A DNA stretch of 54,071 nucleotides from an uncultured beta proteobacterium (lineage in GTDB: Bacteria > Pseudomonadota > Gammaproteobacteria > Burkholderiales > Burkholderiaceae_C), in the NCBI GenBank assembly GCA_903960915.1, contig CAJCCO010000049.1:1-54071 (forward strand). The letters are read 5' to 3'. Made by a program: the position numbers and the translations under genes. The notes under the pieces are model-generated. The model made no database searches, was not told where the DNA came from, and was given only the letters and a program-made list of their open reading frames with translations. Of this stretch, positions 24,087 to 32,240 are shown in pieces; the first letter of the stretch is position 1; every line of letters starts with the position of its first letter.

Positions 24087-24515
24087 ATGATTAAGAAAGC
24101 AGTCAGGGGCTACTCGCTCCTCGAGCTCTCTATGGCTATTTTGATCGTCGGCCTATTGATCCGCCTCGCCTTACCGTCCTACAGAGACTATGTGCAGCGT
24201 GGTTGGCGCAGTGAAGCGCGCGTTGTATTACTCAGCAACGCCCAATTCATGGCGCGCCACTATGCAGAAAATTTTTCATTTCGTGCCAGTGACGTGGCGC
24301 CCAGCTTACCGCTCCCCACCTCGCCCGATGGCAGCCTGAGCCCCACCTACCAAATCACCCTCACCGCCCCTGACAACAACAGCTTTACATTAACCGCCAC
24401 GCCATGGGGCTGGACAGACTCGACTTGCGGCAGCCTCACACTGAACCACTTGGGCTACCGGTCGGCAACGGCTGCGGTGGACGCACAAGCCATCAACCAG
24501 TGTTGGCAGCGCTAA
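24087..24515 (+). CDS. pilE: Type IV pilin, PilE-like
   Basis: 142 residues. Leader MIKKAVRG, then cleavage site G-YSLLELSMAILIVGLLIRLALPSY with Glu at +5 (YSLLE); the helix continues YRDYVQRGWRSEARVVLLSN. The pattern CGSLTLNHLGYRS...AINQCW gives the C-terminal disulfide loop. This resembles PilE of minor-pilin clusters rather than the major PilA. It is the last pilus gene here; ribD starts 74 bases downstream. Confidence 0.85.
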   Translation: MIKKAVRGYSLLELSMAILIVGLLIRLALPSYRDYVQRGWRSEARVVLLSNAQFMARHYAENFSFRASDVAPSLPLPTSPDGSLSPTYQITLTAPDNNSFTLTATPWGWTDSTCGSLTLNHLGYRSATAAVDAQAINQCWQR

Positions 24516-24589
24516 GTTGGCAGGGCTACATGGCTAGCGTTAATAATCACAGGCTATTACTTTTTACGCGCAAAGAAACGACAGTGCTC

Positions 24590-25705
24590 ATGAACGACAC
24601 CTCATGGATGGACCGCAGCCTGGCTTTGGCCCGCCAGGCACGCTTGTTGTGCCCGCCCAACCCGGCGGTCGGCTGCGTGCTGGTATCCGCCCAGGGCGAG
24701 TTGATCGGTGAAGGGCATACCCAGGCCACGGGTCATGCCCACGCCGAGGTCATGGCCTTGCGCGATGCGCTGGCCAAAGGCCACCCAACGCAAGGCGCCA
24801 CCGCCTATGTCACGCTGGAGCCGTGCGTGCACCAGGGCCGCACGGGCCCATGCTGTGATGCGTTGGTAACTGCTGGCGTGAAGCAGGTGGTGGCCAGCCT
24901 GGAAGACCCCAACCCCCAGGTGGCAGGCCAAGGCTTCGCCCGCTTGCGTGCCGCAGGGATTGAAGTGGTGGTTGGACCCGGCGCGGCCGAATCGCGTGAA
25001 CTGAACCTCGGGTTTTTCAGCCGCATGGTGCGAAAAACACCCTGGGTACGGATGAAAGTGGCGGCATCGCTGGACGGAAAAACAGCCCTTCCTAACGGCG
25101 CCAGCCAGTGGATCACCTCGTCAGCAGCGCGCGCCGACGGCCATGCCTGGCGTGCCCAGGCCTGCGCCGTGTTGACCGGCATTGGCACTGTGACCTCTGA
25201 CGACCCGCGGCTGGACGTGCGACTGGCCACCACCCCCGGACAACCCCAACTGGTGGTGGTCGACAGTCGGCTGGAAACGCCCCTGAATGCCCAGCTTTTT
25301 ATGCCGGGTCGGGCCTTGACGATGTATGCCGCCGTACCCGACGAGGCCAAGCAAGCCGCCCTGCAAGCCCAAGGTGCCCAGGTGATCTACAAGCCCGAGA
25401 CGCAAGCGGACGCGCGGCACAAGGTAGATTTAGCAGCCATGCTGCAAGACCTGGCCGCCCGAGAAATCAACGAAGTCCATGTAGAGGCTGGTCACAAGCT
25501 CAATGGCTCGCTCATCCGGGCAGGCTTGGTGGATGAATTTCTGATCTACCTGGCGCCCAAGTTGCTGGGTCAGGGCGCCGACATGGCCAGCTTTGGCCCA
25601 CTGACCGCGCTGTCCCAAGCCGTCGCACTCGAGTTCAAGTCCACCCAAATGCTCGGGCCAGACCTGCGTATCCTGGCCCGGGTGCAAGGCAGAGACCTGT
25701 TTTAA
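24590..25705 (+). CDS. ribD: Bifunctional riboflavin deaminase/reductase RibD
   Basis: 371 residues. Deaminates and reduces the GTP-derived pyrimidine in riboflavin synthesis. N-terminal deaminase: HAEVMALRDAL and VTLEPCVHQGRTGPCC hold the zinc site; C-terminal reductase: RMKVAASLDGKTALPNG and VHVEAGHKLNGSLI. The frame is open from 24404, inside pilE; ATG 24590 is chosen because it gives the usual length (MNDTSWMDRSLALARQ), but ATG 24530 is possible. Starts the run ribD-ribE-ribBX-ribH. Confidence 0.95.
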   Translation: MNDTSWMDRSLALARQARLLCPPNPAVGCVLVSAQGELIGEGHTQATGHAHAEVMALRDALAKGHPTQGATAYVTLEPCVHQGRTGPCCDALVTAGVKQVVASLEDPNPQVAGQGFARLRAAGIEVVVGPGAAESRELNLGFFSRMVRKTPWVRMKVAASLDGKTALPNGASQWITSSAARADGHAWRAQACAVLTGIGTVTSDDPRLDVRLATTPGQPQLVVVDSRLETPLNAQLFMPGRALTMYAAVPDEAKQAALQAQGAQVIYKPETQADARHKVDLAAMLQDLAAREINEVHVEAGHKLNGSLIRAGLVDEFLIYLAPKLLGQGADMASFGPLTALSQAVALEFKSTQMLGPDLRILARVQGRDLF

Positions 25706-25762
25706 GCCAATAGTTTTCGCCCCCCGGGCAGCAAGTGGGCATTTCCCTGCGAAAATACGCCC

Positions 25763-26425
25763 ATGTTTACCGGAATCATCACCGGCGTGGGGCGCATCGC
25801 CGCAGTCCATGCCCTAGGCAGCTCTTCAACCCATGGCAAGCGCCTGACCATCGCCTGTCCGCCGCATTACCTGGACGATGTGGGCCTGGGCGACAGCATT
25901 GCGCTCAATGGCGCTTGCATGACCGCCACCACCCTGGACCTGCCCAAGCAGCAATTTACCGTCGATGTGTCGGCCGAATCGCTCGACAAAACCGCCGGTC
26001 TGACCGCGCTGGGTCCCATCAACCTTGAAAAAGCCTTGCGCGCCCATGACCGCCTGGGCGGCCATATCGTGTCCGGCCATGTCGATGGCGTGGGCCAGGT
26101 CACGTATTTTCAACAAGTGGGTGAAAGCTGGGAGCTGCGCGTGTTGGCCCCGATGGCCCTGGCCAAGTACCTGGCCTACAAAGGCTCCATCACCGTCAAC
26201 GGCGCCAGCCTGACGGTCAACCGCATCCAGGACCAGGCGCAAGGCTGCGAGATCAGCATCAACCTGATACCCCACACCATTGAGAACACCGCCCTGGGCG
26301 CGCTGGCTGCTGGCAGCCGCGTCAACCTCGAAATCGACCTGATTGCGCGCTATGTCGAGCGCATGCTCGGCGCCCCAACTCCGTCAACTCCGTCTACCCC
26401 GTCTAGCCCGCCAAGTGCTGCTTGA
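25763..26425 (+). CDS. ribE: Riboflavin synthase alpha subunit
   Basis: 220 residues. Dismutates two lumazines to riboflavin and a pyrimidine. Two lumazine-binding repeats: MFTGIITGVGRIAAVH at the start and GGHIVSGHVDGVGQV at the second, with LNGACMTAT and VNGASLTVNRI. The C-terminus ends in a Pro/Ser/Thr-rich tail (PTPSTPSTPSSPPSAA) beyond the normal end. 57 bases after ribD. Often also called ribC. Confidence 0.96.
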   Translation: MFTGIITGVGRIAAVHALGSSSTHGKRLTIACPPHYLDDVGLGDSIALNGACMTATTLDLPKQQFTVDVSAESLDKTAGLTALGPINLEKALRAHDRLGGHIVSGHVDGVGQVTYFQQVGESWELRVLAPMALAKYLAYKGSITVNGASLTVNRIQDQAQGCEISINLIPHTIENTALGALAAGSRVNLEIDLIARYVERMLGAPTPSTPSTPSSPPSAA

Positions 26426-26468
26426 AGCGCGCTGCCTCTCTCCATTACCTAAACTGAAAGCTCACTGA

Positions 26469-27608
26469 ATGAACGCCCCCAGCCCTGTGGCCATCTCTCC
26501 CGTTAAAGACATCGTGGCCGACATGCGTGCCGGACGCATGGTAATTCTGGTAGACGAAGAAGACCGTGAAAACGAAGGTGACCTGGTGCTGGCTGCCGAC
26601 CACGTCACCCCTGAGGCCATCAACTTTATGGCCCGTTTTGGGCGCGGGCTGATTTGCCTGACCCTCACCCGTGAGCGCTGCGAGCTGCTGCAACTGCCCC
26701 CCATGGCCTTGCGCAATGGTGATAAAAAAGGCACCGCCTTCACCGTCTCCATCGAAGCCGCTGAAGGCGTAACCACCGGCATCTCGGCGGCTGACCGTTC
26801 TCGCACCGTTGAAGCCGCCGTTGCTAAAAACGCCAAGGTAGAAGACCTGGTTCAACCCGGCCACATCTTCCCGCTGCAAGCCGTAGCCGGCGGTGTGCTG
26901 ATGCGCGCTGGCCACACCGAAGCCGGTTGCGACCTGGCCGCCATGGCCGGTTGCACACCAGCCTCGGTCATCTGCGAAATCATGAAGGACGACGGCACCA
27001 TGGCGCGCCTGCCCGACTTGCAGATTTTTGCTGCCGAGCACGGCTTGAAAATTGGCACCATTGCAGACCTTATTGAGTACCGCAGCCGGGTTGAAACCCT
27101 GGTGACCAAAGTGGCTTCGCGCCCTATTGAAACGGCCTACGGCCCCTTCACCCTCAATGCCTTCAAAGACAAAACCAACCACAGCGTGCACCTCGCCTTG
27201 GTCAAGGGCGCGTGGGAGCCGGCAGACACCGTGCTGGCGCGCGTACACGAGCCTTTGTCGGTGCTAGACGCCCTCGAAGTGGGTCGCACCATGCACTCCT
27301 GGAGCCTGGACGCCAGCATGGCGCGCATCGCCAGTGAAGGCAAAGGCGTGCTGGTCTTGCTCAACTGCGGCGAGAGCGCTGAACAATTGCTGGCGCAAAT
27401 TGACGGTACCGCCCGCGCCAGCCACGGCCCCGAGCGTGGCCGCATGGACTTGCGCACCTACGGCATTGGCGCGCAAATTTTGCGCGAATGCGGTGTCCAC
27501 AAAATGAACCTCATGGGCAACCCCCGGCGCATGCCCAGCATGACCGGTTACGGGCTGGAAACCATGGGCTACGTCACCAACTCAACTCAAGAAAAAGCTT
27601 CCACATGA
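26469..27608 (+). CDS. ribBA: DHBP synthase with an inactive GTP-cyclohydrolase-II-like domain (RibBX type)
   Basis: 379 residues. The N-terminal domain (1-210) makes 3,4-dihydroxy-2-butanone 4-phosphate from ribulose 5-phosphate: [12 protein letters not shown] (29-40), [11 protein letters not shown] (147-157). The C-terminal part (about 219-370) aligns with GTP cyclohydrolase II, with [19 protein letters not shown], but the zinc-cysteine motif is gone: where active enzymes have RVHSEC...CDCG this one has [10 protein letters not shown] (258-267) and no Cys nearby. It is therefore probably RibB only, as in the described RibBX hybrids; a separate ribA should exist elsewhere. The stop overlaps the ribH start (ATGA, 27605-27608). 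Confidence 0.93.
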   Translation: MNAPSPVAISPVKDIVADMRAGRMVILVDEEDRENEGDLVLAADHVTPEAINFMARFGRGLICLTLTRERCELLQLPPMALRNGDKKGTAFTVSIEAAEGVTTGISAADRSRTVEAAVAKNAKVEDLVQPGHIFPLQAVAGGVLMRAGHTEAGCDLAAMAGCTPASVICEIMKDDGTMARLPDLQIFAAEHGLKIGTIADLIEYRSRVETLVTKVASRPIETAYGPFTLNAFKDKTNHSVHLALVKGAWEPADTVLARVHEPLSVLDALEVGRTMHSWSLDASMARIASEGKGVLVLLNCGESAEQLLAQIDGTARASHGPERGRMDLRTYGIGAQILRECGVHKMNLMGNPRRMPSMTGYGLETMGYVTNSTQEKAST

Positions 27609-28081
27609 TCGGTGCAGACCAAGGCGCGCTCAACGCCAGCGACCCACGACTCAACGGCAAGAAACTGCGCATTGGCATTGTGCAGGCCCGCTTCAACGCC
27701 CCCATTACCAATGCTTTGGCAAACGCCTGCACTGCCGAGCTGCTGGCGCTGGGCGTGCAGCAAAAAAACATCGACCTGGTGCTGGTGCCCGGCGCACTGG
27801 AGGTGCCTGTCGCCCTGATGGTCATGGCCGACCAGCAAAAATACGACGCCCTGGTGGCCTTGGGCTGCATCATTCGCGGCGAGACCTACCACTTCGAGCT
27901 GGTTGCCAATGAATCCGGCGCTGGTGTGAGCCGCGTTTCGCTGGACTTTCAGGTGCCCATTGCCAATGCCATTCTCACCACAGAAAACCTGGACCAAGCG
28001 GTGGCCAGACAAGTGGACAAAGGGCGCGACGCCGCCCGTGTCGCCGTTGAAATGGCCAATCTGCTGAAAGAAATTGAATGA
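27605..28081 (+). CDS. ribH: 6,7-dimethyl-8-ribityllumazine synthase
   Basis: 158 residues. Condenses the two precursors made by RibD (after dephosphorylation) and RibB to the lumazine used by RibE. Motifs [29 protein letters not shown] and [14 protein letters not shown] are standard. The frame begins at 27488, but ATG 27605, in the ATGA overlap with ribBX, is the real start because the extension lies inside the preceding gene. Its stop overlaps nusB (ATGA). Confidence 0.96.
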   Translation: MIGADQGALNASDPRLNGKKLRIGIVQARFNAPITNALANACTAELLALGVQQKNIDLVLVPGALEVPVALMVMADQQKYDALVALGCIIRGETYHFELVANESGAGVSRVSLDFQVPIANAILTTENLDQAVARQVDKGRDAARVAVEMANLLKEIE

Positions 28082-28599
28082 CTGATCTGCAAGCCAAACC
28101 CAGCGGCAGCCGGCCTCCCCGGCAATCGCGCACCGGGCTGACTGGCACGGGCGCCCGCAAGGCCGGCAGCAAATCGAGCCGTTCGCGCGCCCGTGAATTC
28201 GCGCTGCAAGCGCTGTATCAAAAATTGGTGGGCAAAAATGCCGTTGCCGACATTGATGTGTTCACCCGTGACCTGGCAGGCTTCTCCAAATCAGACAGCG
28301 TGCACTTTGATGCCTTGCTGCACGGCTGCACCGACCAGGCCATGGCCCTGGACGCCCTGATCGTGCCGCTCTTGGACCGCCGCCTGGAAGAAATCTCACC
28401 CGTAGAACATGGCGTGATGTGGATTGGCGCCTACGAACTCAAATACTGCTTGGACGTGCCCTGGCGCGTGGTGCTCAATGAGTGCATTGAGCTGGCCAAG
28501 GAGTTTGGCGGCACTGACGGCCACAAGTACGTCAACGCCGTTCTCAACGGCCTGGCACAGAGCCTGCGTGCCGCCGAAGTCGAGGCTGACCGGGGATGA
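28078..28599 (+). CDS. nusB: Transcription antitermination factor NusB
   Basis: 173 residues. Binds boxA RNA with NusE to prevent premature termination in rRNA operons. [43 protein letters not shown] and [29 protein letters not shown] are typical (the last two exceed NusB landmarks by no insertion). A basic N-terminal extension of about 35 residues ([14 protein letters not shown]) precedes the core. ATGA overlaps with ribH before and the aminotransferase after; ribH-nusB is a widely conserved pair. Confidence 0.96.
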   Translation: MTDLQAKPSGSRPPRQSRTGLTGTGARKAGSKSSRSRAREFALQALYQKLVGKNAVADIDVFTRDLAGFSKSDSVHFDALLHGCTDQAMALDALIVPLLDRRLEEISPVEHGVMWIGAYELKYCLDVPWRVVLNECIELAKEFGGTDGHKYVNAVLNGLAQSLRAAEVEADRG

Positions 28600-29780
28600 A
28601 AATATCCGGGCGAGCTCAGCGCATAGAACCCTTCTATGTGATGGAAGTGGCCAAGGCTGCCAGCGCCCTGGCGCAGCAAGTGGCCCAGACCGACTCGCCC
28701 ATGGTTTTTTTGAACATTGGCGAGCCCGACTTCACCGCCCCGCCCCTGGTCCAGGAAGCCGCCGCCCGCGCCATACGGGACGGCCGCACCCAGTACACCG
28801 CAGCCACCGGTCTGCCCGCCTTGCGAGAGCGCATCAGTGATTGGTACACCCAGCGTTTTGGCGTGGCCGTGCCCGCCAGCCGCATTGTGGTTACCGCAGG
28901 CGCCTCGGCCGCCCTGCAACTGGCTTGCCTGGCCCTGATTGAGGCCGGCGATGAAGTGCTGATGCCCGACCCCAGCTACCCTTGCAACCGCCAGTTCGTC
29001 AGCGCCGCCGACGGCAGGCCAGTACTCATTGCCACCACCGCGGCAGAGCGCTTTCAGTTAAGTGCCGACAAAGTGGCCGACCGTTGGGGCGACACAACCC
29101 GCGGGGTCCTGCTGGCCTCGCCCTCCAACCCCACCGGCACCTCCATTCATCCTGACGAATTGCGCCGCATCCACCAGACCGTCAGCCAGCGCGGCGGCAT
29201 TACCCTGGTCGATGAGATTTACCTGGGCCTGAGCTTTGACGAACAGTTCGGCCAAACGGCGCTGGCCATAGACGACCAGATCATCAGCATCAACAGCTTC
29301 AGCAAATATTTCAATATGACGGGTTGGCGACTGGGCTGGCTGGTGGTGCCCGAAAAGCTGGTGCCGGTGATGGAGCGGCTGGCGCAAAACCTCTTTATCT
29401 GCCCCAGCACGTTGGCACAGCACGCTGCGCTGGCCTGTTTTGAGCAAGCCAGCCTGGCGGAGTACGAGCGCCGGCGCACCGAATTCAAGGCCCGGCGTGA
29501 TTACTTCATCCCCGCCCTTCAAGCGCTCGGCCTGCAGGTGCCGGTCATGCCCGATGGCGCTTTCTATGCCTGGGCCGACTGCCGTGAGGCCTGCCAGAAG
29601 TTACAGGTCAAGGACAGTTGGGCGCTCGCCTTTGAAGTGCTGCAACGCGCCCATGTGGCGGTCACCCCCGGGCGCGACTTTGGCACGGCCGACACGGCGA
29701 ATTTCATCCGCTTTTCTACCGCAAACTCCATGGCGCAACTGCAAACCGCCATAGCGCGTTTGCAGGCCCTGCTGGCATGA
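28596..29780 (+). CDS. PLP-dependent aminotransferase (class I/II)
   Basis: 394 residues. Fold-type I aminotransferase: [38 protein letters not shown] and the PLP lysine in [15 protein letters not shown]. It resembles the aspartate/aromatic or N-succinyl-DAP group, but substrate cannot be read from the sequence. It overlaps nusB and ybgC by ATGA at both ends, so it is part of the ribBX-tolQ transcript. Confidence 0.9.
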   Translation: MKISGRAQRIEPFYVMEVAKAASALAQQVAQTDSPMVFLNIGEPDFTAPPLVQEAAARAIRDGRTQYTAATGLPALRERISDWYTQRFGVAVPASRIVVTAGASAALQLACLALIEAGDEVLMPDPSYPCNRQFVSAADGRPVLIATTAAERFQLSADKVADRWGDTTRGVLLASPSNPTGTSIHPDELRRIHQTVSQRGGITLVDEIYLGLSFDEQFGQTALAIDDQIISINSFSKYFNMTGWRLGWLVVPEKLVPVMERLAQNLFICPSTLAQHAALACFEQASLAEYERRRTEFKARRDYFIPALQALGLQVPVMPDGAFYAWADCREACQKLQVKDSWALAFEVLQRAHVAVTPGRDFGTADTANFIRFSTANSMAQLQTAIARLQALLA

Positions 29781-30217
29781 GCGCAGCCCTGCCCTCAACG
29801 ACGCCAACCGCGGCCCCGTTCACCTGGCCAGTGCGTATTTACTGGGAAGACACCGATGCCGGCGGCATTGTGTTTTACGCCAATTACCTGAAGTTTTTTG
29901 AGCGCGCCCGCACCGAGTGGCTGCGCGCGCTAGGCCTGCAACAAAGCCTGCTGCGCGACACCCATGACGGCATGTTTGTGGTGAGCGACACCACGCTGCG
30001 CTACCACCAGCCAGCCCGGCTGGACGACCAACTGCTGGTCAGCGTCACGCCGCAAGACATTGGCCGCGCCACACTCACGCTGCAGCAAGAAGCCAAGTTG
30101 GTCACCCCGGCTGGCCAGACCCTGCTGTGTGAAGGTACTATCCGCGTCGGCTGGGTCAATTCCAGCAGTCTGAAGCCGGCAAGAATTCCCTCTCTTATTC
30201 TGGAACTCCTGAAATGA
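29777..30217 (+). CDS. ybgC: Tol-Pal-associated acyl-CoA thioesterase
   Basis: 146 residues. Hotdog-fold thioesterase: WEDTDAGGIVFYANYLKFFERARTEW, with the catalytic Asp in DTDAGG and family-specific YANYLKFFERAR (segments quoted are contiguous in the protein). It hydrolyses short acyl-CoA or acts in phospholipid metabolism. Always adjacent to tolQ in proteobacteria; here the stop overlaps tolQ by ATGA. Confidence 0.94.
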   Translation: MSAALPSTTPTAAPFTWPVRIYWEDTDAGGIVFYANYLKFFERARTEWLRALGLQQSLLRDTHDGMFVVSDTTLRYHQPARLDDQLLVSVTPQDIGRATLTLQQEAKLVTPAGQTLLCEGTIRVGWVNSSSLKPARIPSLILELLK

Positions 30218-30906
30218 ATCAAGACCTGTCTATTGTTCAACTGATACTCCACGCCAGCCTGGTGGTGCAACTGGTCATCACGCTGCTGGTTGTCATTTCG
30301 GTGTCCAGTTGGGCCGCCATATTTCGCAAACTCTTTGCACTGAATAAAGTCAAAGCCCAGAACGATACCTTTGAGCGCGAGTTCTGGTCAGGCGTCAGCC
30401 TGAACGACCTGTTTTCTGCGGCTACCCAAAATGCACGCGTGTCGGGCCCGATGGAGCGCATTTTTGCCAGCGGCATGCGGGAATACCAAAAACTGCGAGA
30501 GAAACGCATCACCGACCCCGGCACCCTGATGGACGGCGCCCGCCGCGCCATGCGCGCGAGCTTTCAACGTGAGATGGACGTGGTGGAATCCAATTTGTCG
30601 TTTCTCGCCTCGGTCGGTTCGGTGTCGCCCTACGTCGGCCTGTTTGGCACCGTATGGGGCATCATGCACGCCTTCAACGGCCTCGCCTCCTTGCAGCAAG
30701 TCACGCTGGCCACCGTGGCCCCCGGCATTGCCGAAGCGCTGGTAGCCACCGCCATTGCCCTGTTTGCGGCCATTCCGGCCGTGGTGGCCTACAACCGCTT
30801 CGCCCGCGACATTGACCGCGTGGCCATCCGACTGGAAACCTTCATGGAAGAATTCACCAACATCTTGCAGCGCAACCTGGGCGCCCAATCGGCCTCGGGC
30901 CGCTGA
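30214..30906 (+). CDS. tolQ: Tol-Pal system inner membrane proton-channel subunit TolQ
   Basis: 230 residues. MotA/TolQ/ExbB family with three membrane segments: LILHASLVVQLVITLLVVIS, SVSPYVGLFGTVWGIMHAF and EALVATAIALFAAIPAVVAY. With TolR it uses the proton gradient to energise TolA during outer membrane constriction at division. Overlaps ybgC; tolR follows after 12 bases. Confidence 0.96.
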   Translation: MNQDLSIVQLILHASLVVQLVITLLVVISVSSWAAIFRKLFALNKVKAQNDTFEREFWSGVSLNDLFSAATQNARVSGPMERIFASGMREYQKLREKRITDPGTLMDGARRAMRASFQREMDVVESNLSFLASVGSVSPYVGLFGTVWGIMHAFNGLASLQQVTLATVAPGIAEALVATAIALFAAIPAVVAYNRFARDIDRVAIRLETFMEEFTNILQRNLGAQSASGR

Positions 30907-30918
30907 AAGGCAGACACC

Positions 30919-31338
30919 ATGGCATCCTTAGTCACCCGAGGGCGCGGACGGCGCACCATCAATGAAATCAACATGGTGCCCTTCATCGATGTGATGCTGG
31001 TGCTGCTCATCGTGTTCATGGTGACCGCGCCGCTCATCACCCCTAGCGTCATTGACCTGCCCAGCGTCGGCAAGGCCGCCAAGCAGCCCGACCAAGTGAT
31101 TCAGGTCATTCTGGGCAAGGACGAGGCGCTGAAACTGAAATGGCAGGACAAAACCGTGGCCGTGGGCCTCAAAGACCTGGCCGCTGAAGTGACCAAGGCG
31201 CAGACCGGCTTCAGCGACTCCGCCGTGGTCATCAGCGCTGACAAGAACATCAAATATGAAAGCGTGGTCAAGGTCATGGACACCCTGCAACGCGCTGGCG
31301 TCAAGCGCGTGGGCTTGTCCGTGCAATTGAACAGCTGA
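30919..31338 (+). CDS. tolR: Tol-Pal system protein TolR
   Basis: 139 residues. One N-terminal membrane helix (MVPFIDVMLVLLIVFMVTAPL) with the conserved Asp of the proton path (FIDVMLVLL), then a periplasmic domain. It partners with TolQ. It starts with MASLVTRGRGRRTINEINM, the normal cytoplasmic start. tolA follows after 8 bases. Confidence 0.96.
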   Translation: MASLVTRGRGRRTINEINMVPFIDVMLVLLIVFMVTAPLITPSVIDLPSVGKAAKQPDQVIQVILGKDEALKLKWQDKTVAVGLKDLAAEVTKAQTGFSDSAVVISADKNIKYESVVKVMDTLQRAGVKRVGLSVQLNS

Positions 31339-31346
31339 CAACCCGC

Positions 31347-32216
31347 ATGCAGACTGCGCCTGACCGACTGGAGTTGCTGCCACCGCCCGACCCCGGCTTG
31401 TGGCGCTCGCTGGGCCTGGCCTTGCTGGCCCATGCCGTGCTGTTGGTGGGCCTGAGTTTGGGCATGAGCTGGAAGCGCGAAGCCGTCATCACCACCGCCG
31501 CAGCCGAGCTGTGGTCGGCCCTGCCCCAAGAGGCGGCGCCGCCCCCAGAGGCCGCCCCGCCCCCTGAGCCTGTGGCGCCCGCACCTGAGCCCGTGCCAGC
31601 CAAGCCCGCCCCTGAGCCTGAACAGCCCGTGGCCGACATTGCGCTGAAGAAGCAGAAGCTCGATGAAAAAAAACGCAAGCTTGAAGCACTTAAACAAGAC
31701 AAGTTAGAAGCCAAACAACGCGCTGACAAAGCGCTTGAAAAAGAACTCGACAAGAAGAAGATCGCGCAAGAGAAAGCGCGCAAACTGGCCGACGAGAAAA
31801 AGCGCCAAGACCTTGAGGCCAAGAAAGAAGCCCAGGCAGCCAAGGCCCTGGAGGCGCAACGGCAGGACAACATCAAACGCGCCTTGGGACTGGCCGCAGC
31901 CACCGGCAGCGCCACGTCCAGTGGCACCGCACTCAAATCCTCGGGGCCATCGGCCAGCTATGGCGGCAAGATTGTGGCGCGCATCAAGCCCAACATCGTG
32001 TTCACTGAAGAATTGAACAGCAACCCAGCGGCCGAAATTGAGGTGCGCACCTTGCCTGACGGCACCATCATTGGCCGCAAGCTGGTGAAAACCAGCGGCA
32101 TCAAGGCTTGGGACGAGGCCGTGTTGAAGGCTATCGACAAAACCGAATCCCTGCCCCGCGACATCGATGGCCGCGTGCCCAGCAGCTTGACCATCAGCTT
32201 CAAACCCAAGGACTGA
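31347..32216 (+). CDS. tolA: Cell envelope integrity protein TolA / energy transducer
   Basis: 289 residues. Spans from inner membrane to Pal: a membrane helix near the N-terminus (LGLALLAHAVLLVGLSLGM), a Pro/Ala/Glu-rich linker (EAAPPPEAAPPPEPVAPAP), a long Lys/Glu/Ala coiled helix (KKQKLDEKKRKLEALKQDK, about 95-180), and a TonB/TolA-like C-terminal domain (AEIEVRTLPDGTIIGRKLV). It lacks tolB and pal downstream: 24 bases on, the convergent dnaE ends. A small AAGAG-CCC-CTCTT hairpin lies there (about 32229-32243). Confidence 0.9.
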   Translation: MQTAPDRLELLPPPDPGLWRSLGLALLAHAVLLVGLSLGMSWKREAVITTAAAELWSALPQEAAPPPEAAPPPEPVAPAPEPVPAKPAPEPEQPVADIALKKQKLDEKKRKLEALKQDKLEAKQRADKALEKELDKKKIAQEKARKLADEKKRQDLEAKKEAQAAKALEAQRQDNIKRALGLAAATGSATSSGTALKSSGPSASYGGKIVARIKPNIVFTEELNSNPAAEIEVRTLPDGTIIGRKLVKTSGIKAWDEAVLKAIDKTESLPRDIDGRVPSSLTISFKPKD

Positions 32217-32240
32217 AGCAGGCCCTAAAAGAGCCCCTCT

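Noticed and set aside
24516..24589. FMN riboswitch before ribD
   Set aside because: The gap is too short and lacks the conserved FMN-element sequence blocks; none found before ribE or ribBX either.
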